NCBI RefSeq assembly: GCF_025567465.1
Contig: NZ_JAOQKI010000005.1
Span: forward strand, 62,001-126,000
Direction of reading: 5' to 3'
DNA from: Roseburia_C amylophila
GTDB lineage: Bacteria > Bacillota > Clostridia > Lachnospirales > Lachnospiraceae
Length of the DNA: 64,000 bases
Shown here: positions 36,650-45,294 of the stretch, one piece after another
How the letters are laid out: each line of letters opens with the position of its first letter
Position numbering within the stretch: the first letter of the stretch is position 1
The notes under the pieces: model-generated
Databases searched by the model: none
The model's input: the letters and a program-made list of their open reading frames with translations, nothing else
Told to the model about the DNA's origin: nothing
Translations under genes and position numbers: made by a program

Positions 36650-36689
36650 AGAACGAGTGAGTGACAAGTTTGGAATGAGAATTTTTTCC

Positions 36690-36728
36690 AATACCCGTAA
36701 GAACCTGCCGATGGCAGCGTCTTATGGT
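36690..36728 (+). repeat. Leader palindromic repeat, copy 2
   Basis: Core hairpin CTGCC-GAT-GGCAG with the family's CCCGTAAGAAC left side, inside the efp 5' leader. The preceding TTTTTT is not backed by a strong stem here, unlike at the other four copies. Confidence 0.65.
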
Positions 36729-36758
36729 GCTTAGCAACGAAAATTAGGAGGAATATCG

Positions 36759-37316
36759 ATGATTTCAGCAGGAGATTTCAGAAACGGAATTACAATCGAA
36801 TTAGAAGGAAATATTTATCAGATTATTGAATTCCAGCACGTTAAACCTGGAAAGGGTGCTGCATTTGTCAGAACCAAATTAAAGAATATCAAGAGTGGCG
36901 GTGTAGTTGAGAAAACTTTCCGTCCAACAGAGAAATGCCCACAGGCACGTATCGACCGTAAAGATATGCAGTATTTATATTCTGACGGAGATCTGTATTA
37001 CTTCATGGATGTTGAAAACTATGAGCAGATTGCTTTAGATAAGACAACCATCGGTGATACCTTAAAATTTGTAAAAGAGAACGAAATGTGTAAAATCTGT
37101 TCTCACAATGGCAACGTATTTGCTGTTGAACCACCATTGTTTGTTGAACTTCAGATTACAGAGACAGAACCTGGATTCAAGGGTGATACTGCAACAGGTG
37201 CAACAAAACCTGCAACTGTTGAGACTGGTGCAACTGTAATGGTTCCATTATTCGTAGAGCAGGATGATGTCATTAAAATCGATACAAGAACTGGTGAGTA
37301 TTTATCCAGAGTATAA
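36759..37316 (+). CDS. efp: Elongation factor P
   Basis: A 185-residue EF-P, which relieves ribosome stalling at polyproline stretches. A KOW-like N-terminal domain contains the loop HVKPGKGAAFVRTKLKN, whose Lys is the usual modification site, and two OB-like domains follow, ending in DTRTGEYLSRV. Ribosome site AGGAGG ahead of ATG. Strongly biased codon use, as expected for an abundant translation factor. A strong terminator follows. Confidence 0.97.
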   Translation: MISAGDFRNGITIELEGNIYQIIEFQHVKPGKGAAFVRTKLKNIKSGGVVEKTFRPTEKCPQARIDRKDMQYLYSDGDLYYFMDVENYEQIALDKTTIGDTLKFVKENEMCKICSHNGNVFAVEPPLFVELQITETEPGFKGDTATGATKPATVETGATVMVPLFVEQDDVIKIDTRTGEYLSRV

Positions 37317-37334
37317 TTTTATGCGAAATATGTG

Positions 37335-37369
37335 GGAGTTTCAAAACAGTTGTTTTGAAACTCCTTTTT
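37335..37369 (+). terminator. Terminator of efp
   Basis: GGAGTTTCAAAAC at 37335-37347 pairs exactly with GTTTTGAAACTCC at 37352-37364, followed by TTTTT. Confidence 0.9.
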
Positions 37370-37379
37370 CTGTTGCCGG

Positions 37380-37416
37380 GTATTAGGAAAGAACTGTCAG
37401 TGGCAGTACCAGCAGG
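37380..37416 (+). repeat. Leader palindromic repeat, copy 3
   Basis: TATTAGGAAAGAACTGTCAG followed by TGGCAGTACC. The core hairpin ACTGTC-AGT-GGCAGT keeps pairing by one wobble. It begins about 11 nt after the efp terminator T-tract and lies 38 nt before the LTA synthase-like start. Confidence 0.65.
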
Positions 37417-37453
37417 TTATGGCAATGAGAATGGAAAGTTGAGGAAACAGGCT

Positions 37454-39298
37454 ATGCAGGAAGAAAGCAGAAAAGAGAAAAATTTCATAAAAAGGATTTA
37501 TCATGCAGAAGCACCAAAGTGGTTGAAATATGCGATATTATTCGGATATCCGGTTCTGCTTTTTTATATTACTGCATTTATGACATATAATCCTTTTGTA
37601 AGAACCAGGTGGAGAGCACAAATTCTAAATCTCCTTTTATTTGAGGCTTTTGTGTGGCTGCTGCTGGCGATTACCGGAAGTGCAGTGATTGCACTTCGCA
37701 CGGAGACAATTCTTGGAATTGCACTGAGCATTGCGAATTATTATGTCATTTCCTTCCGTGGTTCTCCGGTGGTTCCGTGGGATTTACTGTCTCTTGGAAC
37801 GGCAGCCAGTGTTGCCGGAGGCTATGATTATACTTTGCCGCCCCGTCAGATTGCATTGATTCTTCTGATGCTCTTTCTGGCATTTACGGAGCGTTATGCA
37901 AAGATTCATATTTCACGGAAAAAGATATTGCTCCGTGCAGGTAGTGCTGTGATTTCTATTGCCTGTATGGCAGGAATTGGCTGGATGGTACAGGATGATG
38001 CAATGGTAAGTGAATTACAGCTTTATCCGTTCCTTTTTACGCCTACAGTCATGTATGAACGAAATGGCTTTGCTGTGACGTTTCTTATGGATATACAGTA
38101 TCTTAAGGTGGAGAAGCCGGAAGGATATTCCGTTGAAAAGGCAAAGAAATTATTAGAAAAAGAGGATGGTCTTGAATGGACGGCATCCGACCAGAGAAAT
38201 AATGTTGGAGAGGAATTCGCAAATCAGAAAGAAACAACAGACCAGCTTCCGAATGTTATCGTCATTATGGATGAAGCCTTTTCCGATTTGGGGGTCCTGT
38301 CCGATGAGGCACTTCCGGTAAATGAAGATTATATGCCGTTTATTCACAGCCTGCAACAGAGGGCAGAAAATACCCAGACCGGATATTTGAATGTATCGGT
38401 GAAGGGTGGAAATACAGCAAATACGGAATTTGAATTTTTAACGGGAGATACCATGGCATTTCTTCCGGCTGGTAGTATTCCGTATCAGCAGTATATTACG
38501 AAGGATACACCAAGCATGGCATCCTATCTAAAGAGCTTGGGCTATGAGACATATGCCATGCATCCGTATTATGCGTCCGGCTGGAACCGGGATAAGATAT
38601 ATCCGCTGCTGGGATTTGACAGCTTTTATTCTTCCACGGATTTCTATGGTTCCACCTATGAGCGGGGCTATATTGATGATTCATCCTGTGTGGATAAGAT
38701 TATTGAGACATATGAGAAGAAGGATGCAGGAACGCCGGCATTTATCTTTAATGTAACCATGCAGAATCACAGCCCATATACCGACGGCTATCAGAATCTT
38801 CAGGGAAATGTTACAGTAGATGGAACGGTATCTGCCCAATTATCGGAATATCTGACACTGGTAAAATTATCGGATGCTGCATTGGAAAAGCTGATTGATT
38901 ATTTTGAGACACAGGACGAACCTACGGTTATCGTATTCTTTGGTGACCACCAGCCGACAGATGCGGTGGTGGAGCCAATCTGGAATTTAGAAGGCAAATC
39001 ATCCTCTGATTTAACAGAAAAAGAAAATCAGCTTCGTTATAAGGTGCCTTATGTTATCTGGGCAAATTATGATATTGATGAGGCGGTAAATCAGGAGAGC
39101 AGTGCCAACTATCTGGGGACACAGATGATGGAAGTAGCAGGAATTCCGTTGTCGGATTATCAGAATTATTTACTGGAACAAAAAAAGGAGATGCCATTGA
39201 TTTCCACGCAGCATACGGAAGCAGAAGGCAGTGATGCATGGCTTAATTATCAGACGCTGCAGTATTATCTTTTATTTGACTGGGATGGAGAAAAATAG
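37454..39298 (+). CDS. LTA synthase-family sulfatase-like membrane enzyme
   Basis: A 614-residue membrane enzyme. An N-terminal half with about five membrane helices is followed by an extracellular sulfatase fold. Active-site segments are PNVIVIMDEAFSDLG, then VKGGNTANTEFEFLTGD with the likely Thr nucleophile, HPYYASGWNRD, and VIVFFGDHQPTD for metal binding. Such enzymes transfer glycerol-phosphate or related groups onto envelope polymers such as lipoteichoic acid. Start set at ATG 37454, with GAGGA upstream; the longer frame would begin with TTG inside the efp terminator and is rejected. First of three closely spaced envelope genes. Confidence 0.85.
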   Translation: MQEESRKEKNFIKRIYHAEAPKWLKYAILFGYPVLLFYITAFMTYNPFVRTRWRAQILNLLLFEAFVWLLLAITGSAVIALRTETILGIALSIANYYVISFRGSPVVPWDLLSLGTAASVAGGYDYTLPPRQIALILLMLFLAFTERYAKIHISRKKILLRAGSAVISIACMAGIGWMVQDDAMVSELQLYPFLFTPTVMYERNGFAVTFLMDIQYLKVEKPEGYSVEKAKKLLEKEDGLEWTASDQRNNVGEEFANQKETTDQLPNVIVIMDEAFSDLGVLSDEALPVNEDYMPFIHSLQQRAENTQTGYLNVSVKGGNTANTEFEFLTGDTMAFLPAGSIPYQQYITKDTPSMASYLKSLGYETYAMHPYYASGWNRDKIYPLLGFDSFYSSTDFYGSTYERGYIDDSSCVDKIIETYEKKDAGTPAFIFNVTMQNHSPYTDGYQNLQGNVTVDGTVSAQLSEYLTLVKLSDAALEKLIDYFETQDEPTVIVFFGDHQPTDAVVEPIWNLEGKSSSDLTEKENQLRYKVPYVIWANYDIDEAVNQESSANYLGTQMMEVAGIPLSDYQNYLLEQKKEMPLISTQHTEAEGSDAWLNYQTLQYYLLFDWDGEK

Positions 39299-39300
39299 AA

Positions 39301-41784
39301 ATGAAGGAAAGATTACTTCGAATCAAAAACAATAAGAAGATGCCGTTAATACTGGCTTTTTGCATTCCGTTTTTTCTTGCACTGGGAGTCTGCATTGGCC
39401 ATGAGATTTATCCTTTTGGCAATCAGTGTTTTCTGCATATTGATATGTATCACCAGTATGCACCGTTTTTTACGGAATTCATGAATAAGTTAAAGAGCGG
39501 AAGCGGGTTATTATATACATGGAATCTGGGGCTTGGTACAGATTTTGTATCTCTGATGGCATATTATCTTTCCAGTCCTTTTAACTGGCTGTTATTATTA
39601 TGTCCGTCTAATCTGGTAATCGAATTTATGACGGTATTGATTTTAATTAAGACTGGACTTAGCGGACTTACTTTTGCATTTTACCTAAACCGGCATTATA
39701 AAGATAATGGATATCGCATTGCTTTATTTGCGGTATTTTATGCGTTATCCGGGTTTATGTGTGCTTATAACTGGGATATTATGTGGCTGGATACGGTGGT
39801 GTTATTGCCGCTTATTTTGCTGGGCTTAGAAAGACTGGTAGAAGGAAAGAAGATGACGCTTTATGTGGTAACACTGGCGGTTTCGATTCTTTCAAACTAC
39901 TATATTTCCATTATGGTCTGCATCTATCTGGTGCTTTATTTTGTGATTCTGATATTAGAGCAGAAAAGCGGAATAGGAAAAGCAATTCTTAAATTTGCGG
40001 TCGGCTCCATCCTGGCAGGCGGTATGGGAGCAATACTGATTCTGCCGGAGATTGTGGCATTAAACGGAAGTGGTTCCGGTGGAATCTCTTTTCCGGAAAA
40101 AATGGAGTGGTATTTTGGCCTGCTGGATGAAGCAGCAAGGTTCTGCATTGGTGTCGAGCCGTCTTCTACGGTAGGACATATGCCAAATCTTTACTGCGGA
40201 GCGGCAATTTTATTATTATTATTCCTTTATCTTTTGAATCGCAGGATCCGAATTGGTGCAAAGATTCCAAGGCTCTTACTGGTGGCATTTTTCTTTGTGA
40301 GCTTTGCAAATAATAAACTGGATTTTATCTGGCATGGCTTTCATTTTCCGGATGGACTTCCGGCAAGACAGACCTTTTTATTTGCATTTTTACTGCTGAC
40401 CTTAGGTTATGAAGCAGTGCGGGAAGAAAGAGGCAATAGCATTTTTAAAATCCTATTTGCATTCCTGTTAGCGGAGCTGGTATTGGTTTTATGTTTCCGG
40501 TTTACAGATTTAGAGCAGGTGACACCGGAGCAGATGCTTTTAACAGGACTTTTGATTTTAGGTTATGCACTTCTGCTGTTATTCTATCGGCGGAAGGATA
40601 AGACGATGCGGACTATCGTATCGATATTTGCGGTGATTCTGGTATGTGCCGAGGCAGGCGTAAATCTTGACACGACCAGTATTTCTACTACCAGCCGGAC
40701 GCTGTATACCCAGCATTTAGAGGATTATAAAACATTGGCGGAGACAGCAGGAGCAGAGGATGACGGTTTCTTCCGTATGGATAAGTTTAACCGGATGACG
40801 AAGAATGAATCGGCACTTTCAAACTATGCATCCGCATCTATTTTTTCTTCTCTTATAAATAAAGATGTGGCAGATTTCTACCGGGAGATGGGAATGGAAG
40901 GCGGTAAGAATTATTACTGCTATAATGGTGCAACGATGCTTACTTCCTCGCTGCTTTCGGTAAAATATATCCTGACGGACAGTGCAGAAGAGGAAAGTCC
41001 GTATCGAAGTCTGATATCAGAACAGAATGGCATATACTTATATGAAAATACTTATACACTGCCACTTGGTTTTATGGTAGATAGTGATTTGACGGAAAAG
41101 TGGGATTTTACCCTTGGAACACCGATAATGGCACAGAATGAACTCGCCTATGCCCTTGGTGCAACGGAGAATCTTTTAGAGCCGGTGGATGCAGAATTAC
41201 ATGATGGCAAAACCGTGATTCAGGTAACGGAAACCGGTTATTATTATGGTTATTATACGATGAAGGATGCCAAAACCGTTACCGCAACCACTGGAAACCG
41301 CACGCGGACATTTTCTAAATGTGACCATGTCTATTTACTGGATTTGGGCTATTGTGAGGCTGGGGAAGATATTACGCTGACTTCTGCCGATACGGATCAG
41401 ATACTGGTGCAGGGCTACCGGTTAAATGATGCAGCATTTCAGGCAGCATATCATACATTATCCCAGCAGACCATGGAGTTAAAATCCTACAGTGACAGCA
41501 GAATCGAAGGCAGCATCAACGTAAAAAAAGCCGGAACTCTTTTGCTGTCCGTGCCGGATGATGAAGGCTGGCATGTCTTTGTGGATGGGGAAGAAGTGGA
41601 TTATGAGCATTTCTGCGATGCGTTTATCAGCATTCCATTAAAAGAAGGCAGCCATGATATTATATTAAAATATACAACACCGAATCTGAAACTGGGAGCA
41701 TTGCTTTCCGGTGGAGCATTGTTCTTATTCCTTTGCATTACCTGGATACCGGTTGTTGTGAGAAAACGAGGAGAGAGGGCATGA
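39301..41784 (+). CDS. YfhO-family membrane protein
   Basis: An 827-residue polytopic protein with about 12-13 hydrophobic helices in the first 460 residues, an extracellular beta-rich region (about 470-790) and a final helix (LGALLSGGALFLFLCITWIP). The early motif FGNQCFLHIDMYHQYAPFF and later YNWDIMWLDTVVLLPLILLG are typical of YfhO. Family members are glycosyltransferase-like (GT-C) proteins that decorate envelope polymers such as lipoteichoic acid. It begins 2 bp after the LTA synthase-like gene, supporting a shared role. Substrate unknown. Confidence 0.87.
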   Translation: MKERLLRIKNNKKMPLILAFCIPFFLALGVCIGHEIYPFGNQCFLHIDMYHQYAPFFTEFMNKLKSGSGLLYTWNLGLGTDFVSLMAYYLSSPFNWLLLLCPSNLVIEFMTVLILIKTGLSGLTFAFYLNRHYKDNGYRIALFAVFYALSGFMCAYNWDIMWLDTVVLLPLILLGLERLVEGKKMTLYVVTLAVSILSNYYISIMVCIYLVLYFVILILEQKSGIGKAILKFAVGSILAGGMGAILILPEIVALNGSGSGGISFPEKMEWYFGLLDEAARFCIGVEPSSTVGHMPNLYCGAAILLLLFLYLLNRRIRIGAKIPRLLLVAFFFVSFANNKLDFIWHGFHFPDGLPARQTFLFAFLLLTLGYEAVREERGNSIFKILFAFLLAELVLVLCFRFTDLEQVTPEQMLLTGLLILGYALLLLFYRRKDKTMRTIVSIFAVILVCAEAGVNLDTTSISTTSRTLYTQHLEDYKTLAETAGAEDDGFFRMDKFNRMTKNESALSNYASASIFSSLINKDVADFYREMGMEGGKNYYCYNGATMLTSSLLSVKYILTDSAEEESPYRSLISEQNGIYLYENTYTLPLGFMVDSDLTEKWDFTLGTPIMAQNELAYALGATENLLEPVDAELHDGKTVIQVTETGYYYGYYTMKDAKTVTATTGNRTRTFSKCDHVYLLDLGYCEAGEDITLTSADTDQILVQGYRLNDAAFQAAYHTLSQQTMELKSYSDSRIEGSINVKKAGTLLLSVPDDEGWHVFVDGEEVDYEHFCDAFISIPLKEGSHDIILKYTTPNLKLGALLSGGALFLFLCITWIPVVVRKRGERA

Positions 41785-42518
41785 AGAAAAAAATAACATT
41801 TCTGATATTTACGGTACTGACGGTACTTTGTGTTGTTTATTCTGGGATGGTACTGGCAACGGGTTCCGGAACATCATTTTTTCTTGTGTGGATTGGGCTG
41901 GCGGTACTTTCCTTCCTGTTTGGGTATTCTATCTGGAAATCTTTCTGGAAGAAAGTTCCCCGGCTGGTTAAGGGAATCTGTATTGCTGTCGTTGCAGTGG
42001 GATTTACAGCATTTTTCATCGTAGAAGGCTGTATTATAAGTCAGATGCATGAAAAAGGCGAAGCGGGACTTGACTATATTATTGTGCTGGGGGCACAGGT
42101 GAGGGAAAGCGGACCAAGCGCTGCGTTAAAATACCGGCTGGATGAGGCAGTGGAATATTTAGAGGATAATCCAAAGACAATCTGCATCGTATCCGGCGGA
42201 CAGGGTGCAAATGAACCATATTCCGAAGCCGAAGGAATGGCACAGTATTTAAAAGAACAGGGGATTGATGCGTCCCGGATTCTCTTAGAGGATAAGTCCT
42301 TAAATACAGAGCAGAATATGGAGTACAGCAAGGCACTGATAAAAGATGGGGCATCCGTTGGAATTATCACCAATGATTTTCATCTGTTCCGGGCAAAGCA
42401 GATTGCACGAAAATACGGACTGGACAATGTCTGTGGAATAGCAGCAAAGTCTACACCGGTTTATCTTCCAAATAATATGCTGCGGGAATTTTTGGCAGAG
42501 ATAAAATTTTTGCTGTAA
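41781..42518 (+). CDS. YdcF/DUF218-family membrane protein
   Basis: A 245-residue protein with three hydrophobic segments at the N-terminus (within FLIFTVLTVLCVVYSGMVLA and the next two) and an extracellular DUF218 domain: DYIIVLGAQVRESGPSAALK, CIVSGGQGANEPYSEAEGMA, LEDKSLNTEQNMEYSKAL and VGIITNDFHLFRA. Family members are linked to envelope or polysaccharide steps, but the reaction is unknown. ATG 41781 overlaps the YfhO stop (ATGA); the longer frame from 41733 is not needed. Confidence 0.85.
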   Translation: MKKKITFLIFTVLTVLCVVYSGMVLATGSGTSFFLVWIGLAVLSFLFGYSIWKSFWKKVPRLVKGICIAVVAVGFTAFFIVEGCIISQMHEKGEAGLDYIIVLGAQVRESGPSAALKYRLDEAVEYLEDNPKTICIVSGGQGANEPYSEAEGMAQYLKEQGIDASRILLEDKSLNTEQNMEYSKALIKDGASVGIITNDFHLFRAKQIARKYGLDNVCGIAAKSTPVYLPNNMLREFLAEIKFLL

Positions 42519-42610
42519 TTATGCGGATTCTAAATGGGCTTGCATCGGGTGGAAGAATAGAATAGTATAAAAAGTAACAGGAGTTTTATGGAGAAAGGGT
42601 TTATATAGCT

Positions 42611-43651
42611 ATGGAGATTAAATGCGAATACTGTGGCTCCATCATTAAGGAAACAGATGAGAAATGTCCTTACTGTGGAGCCACCAATCAGGCAGTAAAG
42701 CGTACTGCAGACCATACGCCAAAGACTATTGAAGAATTGCAGCAGTGGTATCAGGCACGGAATCTGCCGCCGTATGAAGTGACGAGATTCTTTATCGGAA
42801 TCAATTACACACAGCCCAAAGCCTTTGGTATTTACCGGGAAGGACAGAATGTTATTGTCTATAAGAACAAGGCAAACGGCGAGCGGGCAATCCGCTATCA
42901 GGGAACGGATGAAGCCTATGCGGTAAATGAACTGTATCTTAAGTTAAAAGAGGAAATCTTAAACCAGAAGGAACATAATCGGGCCGGAAATGTAAGAAGC
43001 AGTTATGGAAATAACAGAAAGCCAATGTCAACAGGAAAGGTAATAGGAAGAACCTTTGCCGGGATTGGAGCATTCTTTCTTTTCTTTTTTGGTTCCTTTG
43101 TACTCTTTGTGTTAGATACATTATACCGGGGAATTGGAACAGCACTTTTTATTGCACTGATTGCCGCAGCACCTGTGGCAGTGATATTAGACCTTATTGT
43201 TTGTGGGTTAAGGGGAAAAAGCACGGTATTTGAAAAGATATATCAGGGATTTGCCGGAAAGAAATTCTTAACCTGTGCCGTTTGTTTCCTGATGTGCTTT
43301 TTAATCATTCTGATTCCGATACATAATTACAAGAAGGCAAGTTATTACCAGTACCAAAATACGGTCTATGTACACAGCCACAATAACTGGTTCGAGTATG
43401 ATGGTTATGACTATGATAAGATAGACAGTGATGAGGTACCGGATGATATTTTAAATAACCGTTCTGATTATGAAATGACTTATCAGAATGGCTATGACTG
43501 GGATAACAGCATTACCAATTTTGAAGACAGCAGATATTATGAAGAGCATTATGGCTCAGACAGCTCGGACAGCAGTTCAGACAGTGGATATGACTGGGAT
43601 TCCAATGACAGCTGGGATTCTAATTCATCTGACTGGGATAGCGACTGGTAA
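42611..43651 (+). CDS. Zinc-ribbon membrane protein with Asp/Ser-rich tail
   Basis: A 346-residue protein, not assigned to a named family. The N-terminal zinc ribbon (CEYCGSIIKETDEKCPYCG) is followed by a soluble region of about 130 residues that includes FFIGINYTQPKAFGIYREG. Three hydrophobic segments follow (around 140-165, 172-195 and 215-238), and an extracellular end rich in Asp, Ser, Tyr and Trp (SDSSDSSSDSGYDWDSNDSW). The tail looks disordered and strongly acidic. No operon partner is obvious; a 92-bp gap precedes it and a hairpin follows. Confidence 0.65.
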   Translation: MEIKCEYCGSIIKETDEKCPYCGATNQAVKRTADHTPKTIEELQQWYQARNLPPYEVTRFFIGINYTQPKAFGIYREGQNVIVYKNKANGERAIRYQGTDEAYAVNELYLKLKEEILNQKEHNRAGNVRSSYGNNRKPMSTGKVIGRTFAGIGAFFLFFFGSFVLFVLDTLYRGIGTALFIALIAAAPVAVILDLIVCGLRGKSTVFEKIYQGFAGKKFLTCAVCFLMCFLIILIPIHNYKKASYYQYQNTVYVHSHNNWFEYDGYDYDKIDSDEVPDDILNNRSDYEMTYQNGYDWDNSITNFEDSRYYEEHYGSDSSDSSSDSGYDWDSNDSWDSNSSDWDSDW

Positions 43652-43724
43652 ATATTAATATATCATTTAGAAATTTATTTTTCTGTTAAGAATAATCTAA
43701 GAAATGAAATAGAATATCTTTAAG

Positions 43725-43781
43725 AACACTCCTTTTTCGTGTGCTTTACTAAATGTAAAGAATGAAAAAGGGGTGTTTTTT
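43725..43781 (+). promoter_or_regulatory. Hairpin that would hide the C39 peptidase ribosome site
   Basis: Arms 43725-43738 and 43764-43777 pair over 14 bp with one wobble, and TTTTTT follows, so it can act as the terminator of the zinc-ribbon gene. The 3' arm contains AAGGGG (43768-43773), the only plausible ribosome site for ATG 43782, so the same hairpin may control translation of read-through transcripts. Confidence 0.6.
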
Positions 43782-44645
43782 ATGATGCAGTCAGAACATG
43801 CAGGACAACGAAATTTACAACAATCAGGAGCAGCCGGACAGCGGAACACACAACATGCAAAAGAAATGAGAAAGCGGAGCATGCGCCGGAAAAAAGCAAG
43901 AAGAATGCGAAGAATCAAAAGAATATTTGTGGCAGCAATAATTCTGCTGGTAGTTTTTGCCGCGGGCAGAACATCATTTGTGCAAGGCTTCTTAAATCAC
44001 TGGAATGTAAAATCAGAGGCAACACTTACGGCAGAGGGGTATCCGGAAAGCCTTGTACAACTTTACGAGAAAAATGAAGAAGCAAGACAGTTTGTGCTTG
44101 ATTATAAGAAGAATGGAAACAACGAGCAGCCGATTGATATTTCATCGGATGTAACAGATGGTAAAATACCGCTTTTCCTTCAGTGGGACGAGCGTTGGGG
44201 CTATAGAACCTATGGAGATAATTTCCTTGCAATTACAGGATGCGGTCCCACGGCATTGTCCATGGTCTATGTGGGACTGACCGGAGATACTTCCATGAAT
44301 CCTTATACCGTTGCCCAGATGGCACAGGAGGATGGCTTCTATGTGAATGGAAGCGGTTCCGCCTGGAGTATGATGACGGAACTTGCCACAAAGCTTGGCT
44401 TATCCGCACAGGAGCTGAGTCTCAGCGAAGACAGTATCCGGCAGGAATTATCCCAGGGACATCCGATTATCTGTATCATGGGACCGGGAGATTTTACCAC
44501 ATCCGGACATTTTATTGTATTAACAGGAGTAGATTCCGATGGAAAAATAACAGTGAATGATTCCAACAGTAAAAAGAACAGTAAGAAGACATGGAAGATA
44601 GACGACCTTATGAGCCAGATCCGGGATTTATGGGTGTATCAGTAG
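43782..44645 (+). CDS. Secreted or anchored C39-like cysteine peptidase
   Basis: About 287 residues. A Gln/Asn-rich then very basic N-terminus (MRKRSMRRKKARRMRRIKRI) precedes one membrane helix (FVAAIILLVVFAAG, about 47-62), so the protein is probably anchored facing outwards. The papain-like C39 domain has Cys in LAITGCGPTALSMVYVGL, His in TTSGHFIVLTGVD and Asn/Asp in KITVNDSNSKKNSKK. It would hydrolyse peptide or amide bonds at the surface; substrate unknown. Start at ATG 43782 (or 43785) behind AAGGGG in the hairpin described separately. Confidence 0.8.
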   Translation: MMQSEHAGQRNLQQSGAAGQRNTQHAKEMRKRSMRRKKARRMRRIKRIFVAAIILLVVFAAGRTSFVQGFLNHWNVKSEATLTAEGYPESLVQLYEKNEEARQFVLDYKKNGNNEQPIDISSDVTDGKIPLFLQWDERWGYRTYGDNFLAITGCGPTALSMVYVGLTGDTSMNPYTVAQMAQEDGFYVNGSGSAWSMMTELATKLGLSAQELSLSEDSIRQELSQGHPIICIMGPGDFTTSGHFIVLTGVDSDGKITVNDSNSKKNSKKTWKIDDLMSQIRDLWVYQ

Positions 44646-44701
44646 AAGTGGCATTCTTTACGAAAATCTGCTATAATTCTTGATAAAATGATTTGAAAGG
44701 C

Positions 44702-45021
44702 GAGTGGGAAATATTGGGAGTAATTTTTCTAACGGTAGTGTGGCAATATCTGGATTGTTCTCCGAAGTGAGGATGCCTGATAAGGACTGTTAGAGGCACT
44801 TAAAATTTCGGATGGAGTCCGGCAACGCTGGCACATGGAAGTGCCAGCGAGGTGCATATGAACATGGATGTGAATTTGCACCGGTTGCCAGAAGAAAATA
44901 AAAATGAAATCGAAATTCTTAGTGCCTCTTGCAGTTCTTATGGAGCATCCGGGTTCGGAGAATAAGCCAGATATTACATCGCACGAATGCCGGAAGAAAA
45001 CCGGCATCACATTTCCCACTC
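44702..45021 (+). ncRNA. Large structured RNA element, copy 2
   Basis: The same architecture as copy 1 at 4064. Paired arms: 44702-44712/45011-45021, 44745-44753/44967-44975, 44758-44766/44954-44962, 44771-44776/44945-44950, 44780-44788/44933-44941, 44793-44800/44921-44928. The apex has hairpin 44809-44821, stem 44821-44826/44884-44889, and hairpins 44826-44834/44841-44849 and 44851-44856/44877-44882. Between copies, GGGGCTCT/AGAGCCCC becomes GAGGCACT/AGTGCCTC, and the next hairpin swaps a T-A for a C-G pair, so pairing is kept while bases change. Nearly invariant are the loop GAACATGGATGTGA and GGCAACGCTGG. An extra hairpin (44988-44993/45001-45006) is found only here. It ends 37 nt before a 57-residue ORF. 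Confidence 0.75.
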
Positions 45022-45058
45022 CTTTACAAATATTTTAACAAGAAGGGAGCTATAGAAT

Positions 45059-45232
45059 ATGGAAACATGGTATTACGAAGTCGTATCCATCGATGGAGAC
45101 TATGCAAATTTAAAGAGGACAGACATTGCTTCAGATGATTTGAAACTTGTGGCAAGAGCACTTCTTCCGGCAGAAATTATGGAGGGAAGCAAGTTAAAAT
45201 ACGAACTGATGCAGTATGAGATTATAGAATAG
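45059..45232 (+). CDS. Small 57-residue protein of unknown function
   Basis: Begins METWYYEVVSIDGDYANLKR and ends KLKYELMQYEIIE. It is charged, with no membrane helix, signal or cysteines, and is predicted as a small alpha/beta protein. AAGGGAG lies about 11 nt upstream. It is too well-formed (balanced amino acids, normal codons for the region, a ribosome site) to be dismissed as random, but no family was recognised. It follows structured RNA copy 2 and precedes the hydrolase gene on the same strand. Confidence 0.6.
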   Translation: METWYYEVVSIDGDYANLKRTDIASDDLKLVARALLPAEIMEGSKLKYELMQYEIIE

Positions 45233-45294
45233 CGGATAAAGGAGTTAGGGAAGATAAAAATCGAAGCGGCAAGGCGGGAGGTTTAGCAAAAATT

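Noticed and set aside
37355..37453. Long N-terminal extension of the LTA synthase-like protein from TTG 37355
   Set aside because: It begins inside the efp terminator and crosses a leader repeat; ATG 37454 has a ribosome site and starts a normal N-terminus.
44339..45138. Open frames over structured RNA copy 2 and the C39 peptidase
   Set aside because: They lack ribosome sites, run through paired arms or antisense to a clear peptidase gene, and have no homologous frame in copy 1.
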